NCBI GenBank assembly: GCA_002421445.1 | Contig: DIKB01000119.1 | Span: 1 to 16,809, forward strand | Direction: 5' to 3' | DNA length: 16,809 nucleotides | DNA from: Dehalococcoidia bacterium UBA5629 | GTDB lineage: Bacteria > Chloroflexota > Dehalococcoidia > GIF9 > UBA5629 | In this document: one piece after another, positions 13,506 through 16,809 of the stretch | How the letters are laid out: every line of letters begins with the position of its first letter | Position numbering within the stretch: the stretch's first letter is position 1 | Made by a program: the position numbers and the translations under genes | The notes under the pieces: model-generated | What the model was told of the DNA's origin: nothing | Seen by the model: only the letters and a program-made list of their open reading frames with translations | Databases searched by the model: none

Positions 13506-13646
13506 CTCAACATCCAGACCATCGCAATTGAAAACGCTATCGAAATTAACCCGCTCGGCCGCATTAAGCGCCTGACTGTAAAACCCGTGCTTTCTTGCGT
13601 TCTGGTTTCCTTTGGGTGCGCCTTTTTTCTGCTTTTTGTCCGGCAT
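13506..13646 (-). pseudogene. N-terminal stub of a KHGFYS-motif small protein
   Basis: Reading from ATG 13646 on the minus strand gives MPDKKQKKGAPKGNQNARKH followed by GFYSQALNAAERVNFD. The G-A-P-K-G-N-x-N-A-x-K-H-G-F-Y-S stretch is a well-known N-terminal motif of small basic proteins found in phages and in many Chloroflexota genomes, sometimes annotated as terminase small subunit-like. In intact relatives the chain continues with an acidic G-(L/I)-D-E-E-I-A-x-L-R helix. Here similarity ends at GLDVELSV, where the DNA becomes the 3' end of dppF, and the frame then only reads antisense dppF until 13437. The gene therefore appears cut at about 13506. No good ribosome binding site precedes its ATG. 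An inactive remnant is most likely; exact function unknown. Confidence 0.5.
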
Positions 13647-13748
13647 TTCTAGTAATGGTTGCTGCGATTAACCCATACGCAATGAGTAACGCAGCATATT
13701 CTGTTTGGTTATTCTCAAGTGCACGTTGTAAAACCGACATACTGGAAC

Positions 13749-13785
13749 ACCTGCAATTAGTACATTTGTACTATTTTAGGCAGGT
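13749..13785. promoter_or_regulatory. nested inverted repeat
   Basis: Inner arms TAGTACA (13758-13764) and TGTACTA (13767-13773) are perfect around TT. Outer arms ACCTGC (13749-13754) and GCAGGT (13780-13785) are perfect across an asymmetric internal loop. It could be an operator dyad or a structured RNA element. Confidence 0.35.
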
Positions 13786-14011
13786 AAAGTAAGCTAAGTC
13801 AATGACATGGTAACGGGGAGAAGAAGTATCTCTATGTTTAGAGCATGAGAACGTCAAAAGGTATTCCAAATTCATGCTCTTGCAAGTTATTTCATCGAAT
13901 TATCTTCACACAGCAGGACATGTGATCATAAAGCATTGTACTACATAAATTGTCTCGATGAACATCATAATTTCTATTGCTCAATGGCATTTAGACATCA
14001 CGCAAATATAA

Positions 14012-14027
14012 GTAAGTGGACACTTAC
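14012..14027. promoter_or_regulatory. 16-bp dyad, operator-like
   Basis: GTAAGTG-GA-CACTTAC is a perfect 7-2-7 inverted repeat located 59 bases before the start codon of the small membrane protein. Its geometry matches the inner dyad at 13758-13773, though the sequences differ. Confidence 0.35.
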
Positions 14028-14044
14028 AACAATTAGGCAGATAA

Positions 14045-14070
14045 TTAGAAAAAGTAGTCTGATTTTCTAA
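14045..14070 (+). promoter_or_regulatory. leader hairpin before the small membrane-protein gene
   Basis: TTAGAAAA (14045-14052) and TTTTCTAA (14063-14070) are perfect 8-bp arms around a 10-base loop. The ribosome binding site AAGGAGG (14071-14077) follows immediately, so folding of the message could change ribosome access. Confidence 0.4.
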
Positions 14071-14085
14071 AAGGAGGCTGACGTT

Positions 14086-14286
14086 ATGGATTGGTATAGC
14101 GAAAAGATAGAAAGGCTCAGACGGATGCCTAATTCTCACCTTCTGCTTTTTGTAACGGTCAAGTTTCTTGCAGGTGTAGCGTTAGGTCTACTTCTGGCAA
14201 TCTGGCTACCAACATGGATGTGGTGGATATTTTTAGTTATAGGGCTAGTAATGGCCATTCCCCTGTATACTGCAATTTTCAAATAA
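14086..14286 (+). CDS. small two-helix membrane protein
   Basis: A 66-residue protein I do not recognise. The N-terminus is polar and basic (MDWYSEKIERLRRMPNSH). Two hydrophobic helices follow, at about 19-40 and 43-64, with a tight WLPTWMWW turn between them, so it should be a hairpin in the cytoplasmic membrane with both ends inside. A perfect AAGGAGG lies 8 bases before the ATG, strong evidence that the frame is translated. It stands alone: a dyad-rich noncoding region precedes it and a convergent gene follows about 100 bases later. Small hairpins like this occur as regulators of larger membrane complexes, as stress proteins and as toxins; nothing here decides. Confidence 0.65.
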   Translation: MDWYSEKIERLRRMPNSHLLLFVTVKFLAGVALGLLLAIWLPTWMWWIFLVIGLVMAIPLYTAIFK

Positions 14287-14383
14287 TTAGTCCTGAATAT
14301 TCGTGCCCCTTATAAGAGGTGTTTAATTCTGAAGTGACTTGAACAGACTTCGGATCATGGCACAATACCATGCAAATGCTACT

Positions 14384-15094
14384 TTACCACATCTCGATGC
14401 GGTGAAAGGCCTCGGCCAGTTCGTAATCGGTGCCTTTCGCCATCTCCATTGCCCAGGCGCGCAGCATCTTTTCCAGATCGTGCCAATCCCTGTTGCCAAC
14501 CTGACTTTTATGACAGCGGAGAGCGGCAAGCTTAAGATCAAACATTTTCGTGATATCGAATTGTATATTAGGTGAATCACTGTGGAACAGGAGTACCTCT
14601 TTTACCTTATGGGGTTCGATCCCGGCCCTTAACAGATCGGGATAGGCAAGGTGATCTCTGGCATAAGGGAACACGGCGTCAAGAGCAACGCGTGCGGTAA
14701 TCATATGATCGCGGTGCCAGTACTGATACCGACGATAAGGATCATCGGTAACCATGGTATCAGGGCGGTACATTCTGATGAGACGCACCAGCTTTTTTCT
14801 GAAGTCATCATTATCTTCCAGCTTCTGATCTTTATAACGGAGGAAGATGACCTCCCTCACGCCAAGAAGAGTGGCAGCATCCTGCTGTTCCTGTTCGCGA
14901 ATAAGGGCAAGGTCTTTCGGCTTAACGGAGCGATCGCTGGTTCCTTTATCGCCGCTGGTACAAACGACATAGACAATCTGTTTGCCCTCTTTAATCCACC
15001 GGGCTGCGGTTCCGGCAACGCCGAATTCCGCATCATCAGGATGCGGAGTAATCACCATAATATCTGCTTTTTCTACTGTTTTATTATTGTTCAT
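14384..15094 (-). CDS. PIG-L/LmbE-family deacetylase
   Basis: A zinc-dependent de-N-acetylase of the LmbE-like family, which removes acetyl groups from N-acetylglucosaminyl-type substrates or cleaves thiol conjugates (the MshB/BshB and Mca enzymes belong here). The 236-residue protein has the family signature PHPDDAEFG with His18 and Asp21 as metal ligands and Asp20 as the likely base, and the second motif HRDH (127-130) supplies the third ligand, His130. REQEQQDAATLLGV (66-79) is the conserved helix after the first half. There is no signal peptide, so it is cytoplasmic. AGGAAGG lies about 12 bases upstream of the ATG. The C-S lyase gene ends 33 bases before it on the same strand, so they probably share a transcript. 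The substrate is not known. Confidence 0.88.
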   Translation of the reverse strand: MNNNKTVEKADIMVITPHPDDAEFGVAGTAARWIKEGKQIVYVVCTSGDKGTSDRSVKPKDLALIREQEQQDAATLLGVREVIFLRYKDQKLEDNDDFRKKLVRLIRMYRPDTMVTDDPYRRYQYWHRDHMITARVALDAVFPYARDHLAYPDLLRAGIEPHKVKEVLLFHSDSPNIQFDITKMFDLKLAALRCHKSQVGNRDWHDLEKMLRAWAMEMAKGTDYELAEAFHRIEMW

Positions 15095-15127
15095 TTTGAG
15101 CGAATACCTTCCTGCCTAGAATTCCTA

Positions 15128-16300
15128 TTAGTTAGAAGTAACAACCTTCTCCAGCCTCTCCAGTGCTTCCTTCAATATTGATCGAGGACAGGCAAAGTTC
15201 AACCGGAAATAACCCGGCTCTGCGGCACCGAATGGCACCCCCTCTTCAATGCCCAGCTTTGCCTTGTAGATTATGCAATCCTTTAACTCCGTTTGCGGTA
15301 TTCCGATGTAGCGACAATCCAACCATGCCAGATATGTTCCCTGCGGCTGTATTAGACCAATCTGCGGCATCTTCTTTTCGATATATTGTGTCATAAAAGA
15401 CAGATTATCCTTCAGATAATCCAACAATTGCCCTAGCCAGTCCTCTCCGTGGCGATATGCAGCTTCAGTGGCAGCAACGCCGAACGGATCTGCAGAGTGA
15501 ACAGCACAGCGCATCAGCGTTTGCTGAAAACGGCGCATCAAATCGGGACCGGGTACAATTATGTTCGAGATATGCAGCCCCGCCAGATTGAATGTCTTAC
15601 TGGCACTGGTACAGGTGATAGTCCTATCAGCAAACTTCGGATCAATTGAGGCGAAAGCTGTGTGTGTGCTACCAGGATATACAATGTCCTCATGGATTTC
15701 ATCCGTGATGATCAGAAGGTTTCTTCGCAGGCATAACGCCCCGAGTTCCGTTAATTCTTTTTTTGTCCATACTCTGCCCACGGGATTGTGTGGACTGCAC
15801 AGGATGATCATCTTCGTGCGGTCATCGATTTTCTTCTCCAGATCCCCGAGATCCATGACATATTGTCCGTTCTCCAGTCGGAGCGGGTTATCCACAACAC
15901 GGCAATCGTTATTTTTGACGCACGAGAAAAAGGGGTAATATACCGGCGTCTGGAGGACAATGCCATCTCCCGGCTGAGCGAATGCTCTTACCAGCATATT
16001 GATTGCGGTAACCACACCGGGCGTGAACACGAACCAGTTTTGCTGAATATCCCAGTTATGCCGCCGTTTCATCCATCCGATAGCCGCATCATAGTATGAT
16101 TGAGGGATACCGGTGTAGCCAAAAATGCCGTGTTCGGCAACGCGTCTTACCGCATCAATAACAGGCCGGGGCGATTGAAAGTCCATATCCGCCACCCAGA
16201 GAGGCAAGACGTCTTTTGTGCCGAAGAATTTATCGCAGAAATCCCATTTGACCGAGTTGGTATTGTTTCGGTCGATAACAGTATCAAAATCGTAACGCAT
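15128..16300 (-). CDS. PLP-dependent C-S lyase/aminotransferase, PatB/MalY type
   Basis: A cytoplasmic fold-type I PLP enzyme that typically cleaves cystathionine or cysteine S-conjugates to a thiol, pyruvate and ammonia. From the ATG at 16300 it has 390 residues, the usual length. It begins MRYDFDTVIDRNNTNSVKWD, the standard PatB/MalY start, with WVADMDF (35-41) next. HNPVGRVW (171-178) contains the PLP-contacting Asn172. ITDEIHEDIVY (198-208) holds the cofactor Asp200. SASKTFNLAGL (232-242) holds the Schiff-base Lys235, and Arg366 in FRLNFACPR should bind the substrate carboxylate. The open frame extends to 16498 inside the nitroreductase gene, but that part is not family sequence. No clear ribosome binding site precedes the chosen start. 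The upstream nitroreductase-like gene ends 58 bases before it. Confidence 0.9.
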   Translation of the reverse strand: MRYDFDTVIDRNNTNSVKWDFCDKFFGTKDVLPLWVADMDFQSPRPVIDAVRRVAEHGIFGYTGIPQSYYDAAIGWMKRRHNWDIQQNWFVFTPGVVTAINMLVRAFAQPGDGIVLQTPVYYPFFSCVKNNDCRVVDNPLRLENGQYVMDLGDLEKKIDDRTKMIILCSPHNPVGRVWTKKELTELGALCLRRNLLIITDEIHEDIVYPGSTHTAFASIDPKFADRTITCTSASKTFNLAGLHISNIIVPGPDLMRRFQQTLMRCAVHSADPFGVAATEAAYRHGEDWLGQLLDYLKDNLSFMTQYIEKKMPQIGLIQPQGTYLAWLDCRYIGIPQTELKDCIIYKAKLGIEEGVPFGAAEPGYFRLNFACPRSILKEALERLEKVVTSN

Positions 16301-16358
16301 GATATTTGAAGGATAGCACAAAGGCGGTATTCTGGCTATGCGACAAAAAGTACGTATA

Positions 16359-16763
16359 TCAAAGAATGGCAGCGTTTTTCCGGTGATAAATGCCGAAAAT
16401 TTCGCACTTACCCGGGACCTGACGTTCAGCAGCGATTTTATTAGGATCAAAACCAATGACATCGAGTTTGCCCTGCCAGCCAACTGCGCTGGCGGCAAAA
16501 TTCAAGTGCGCCATGGCTATGCCCATATCTATTCTGAACAACTGCACGCCTATCCTGGTAGTGCCGCTGTATCGAGGAGGGTCAGCAACAATTATGATAT
16601 CTTTTTCACTGACGAGAAATCGCCATGGCTGGGAGTTAACCGACGAAGGAGCGAGCCGGGTGCATTCCAGCACCTCAAGAAGTGTTTTATCCTCCGTAAT
16701 CAGAGGTGTTTCCCAGAGAGGCCCAAAAGCTATCTGATTCAGAGTCTTTCGTTTTCCCCTCAT
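16359..16763 (-). CDS. nitroreductase-like protein, C-terminal half (gene continues or is broken at window edge)
   Basis: The 134 residues from ATG 16763 match the second half of two-domain nitroreductase-like proteins of the TM1586 type, which bind FMN. VLECTRLAPSSVNSQPWRFL (residues 31-50) is the diagnostic motif, and IDMGIAMAHLNFAASAVGW follows in the right place. Family sequence also continues upstream of this ATG, in the same frame, for 14 codons (RGYATGSIVESFAK), until an in-frame TGA at 16808-16806 one base from the window edge. The natural protein therefore does not begin at 16763. Either the gene carries a frameshift or stop near the edge (a GGGG run lies at 16804-16801), or only the C-terminal half survives. 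The C-S lyase gene follows on the same strand. Confidence 0.6.
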   Translation of the reverse strand: MRGKRKTLNQIAFGPLWETPLITEDKTLLEVLECTRLAPSSVNSQPWRFLVSEKDIIIVADPPRYSGTTRIGVQLFRIDMGIAMAHLNFAASAVGWQGKLDVIGFDPNKIAAERQVPGKCEIFGIYHRKNAAIL

Positions 16764-16809
16764 CTTAGCAAATGATTCTACAATGGAGCCTGTTGCATAA
16801 CCCCTTCAT

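Larger units (their letters stand above)
13647..14085. other. 439-base noncoding region rich in dyads
   Basis: No convincing protein frame, tRNA or known RNA family was recognised. Several perfect inverted repeats are present: nested ACCTGC/GCAGGT around TAGTACA-TT-TGTACTA (13749-13785), AGAGCATGA/TCATGCTCT (13840-13848 and 13872-13880), GTAAGTG-GA-CACTTAC (14012-14027) and TTAGAAAA/TTTTCTAA (14045-14070). The last stands directly before the ribosome binding site of the small membrane protein. The base composition is more AT-rich than the flanking genes, as expected for a regulatory or degraded region. Confidence 0.5.

Noticed and set aside
14323..14580. 85-codon open frame on the minus strand within the LmbE gene
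   Set aside because: It is in a different frame from the HPDD/HRDH-bearing protein and has no independent support.
16301..16498. 66-residue N-terminal extension of the C-S lyase
   Set aside because: Overlaps the nitroreductase gene in another frame and precedes the well-known MRYDFDTVIDR-type family start.

Overview
The window looks like accessory and housekeeping chromosome from an environmental bacterium, most plausibly a Chloroflexota (Dehalococcoidia-like) lineage. That placement is inference. It rests on the moderate GC, the glycine-rich RRM protein beside a CxxC-x17-CxxC zinc-ribbon protein, the LacD-type aldolase joined to pyruvate kinase, and the hairpin-type dispersed repeats. No rRNA, tRNA or CRISPR array was found.

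Layout. 1-956: the end of an IS1-type transposase runs into the tail of a two-helix membrane protein on the opposite strand. 1134-3683: a glycolytic operon holds a LacD-type aldolase, a pyruvate kinase and the first 37 codons of a PfkB-family sugar kinase that then breaks off. 3717-4466 (minus): a zinc-ribbon protein and a glycine-rich RRM protein are separated by a strong intrinsic terminator. 4674-7098: a small coiled-coil protein, an RDD membrane protein and glutamyl-tRNA synthetase. 7099-7363: a cluster of hairpin repeats followed by a promoter. 7364-7690: the N-terminal stub of a radical SAM protein. 7724-13505: a complete five-gene peptide/nickel-type ABC importer operon (lipoprotein, two permeases, two ATPases). 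13506-14085: a gene stub on the minus strand and a long noncoding stretch rich in dyads. 14086-14286: a small two-helix membrane protein with a strong ribosome binding site. 14384-16809 (minus): a nitroreductase-like protein (cut at the edge or broken), a PatB/MalY-type C-S lyase and a PIG-L/LmbE deacetylase, probably co-transcribed.

How the genes work together. The aldolase and pyruvate kinase belong to lower glycolysis, and the broken kinase would have supplied the bisphosphorylated sugar. The ABC operon imports peptides or a similar solute. The three minus-strand genes at the right end could modify electrophilic or sulfur-containing metabolites, but this is only suggested by their neighbourhood.

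Two themes stand out. First, at least four short hairpin elements share a constant loop edge (GA...TCGA) while their stems differ and remain perfectly paired; one sits inside the ABC operon between the second permease and the first ATPase. Second, broken genes lie at nearly every cluster boundary (the IS end, the PfkB stub, the radical SAM stub, the KHGFYS stub and perhaps the nitroreductase), so the region has been rearranged repeatedly. I do not see a clear new defence or enzymatic system; the hairpin family is the most interesting candidate.
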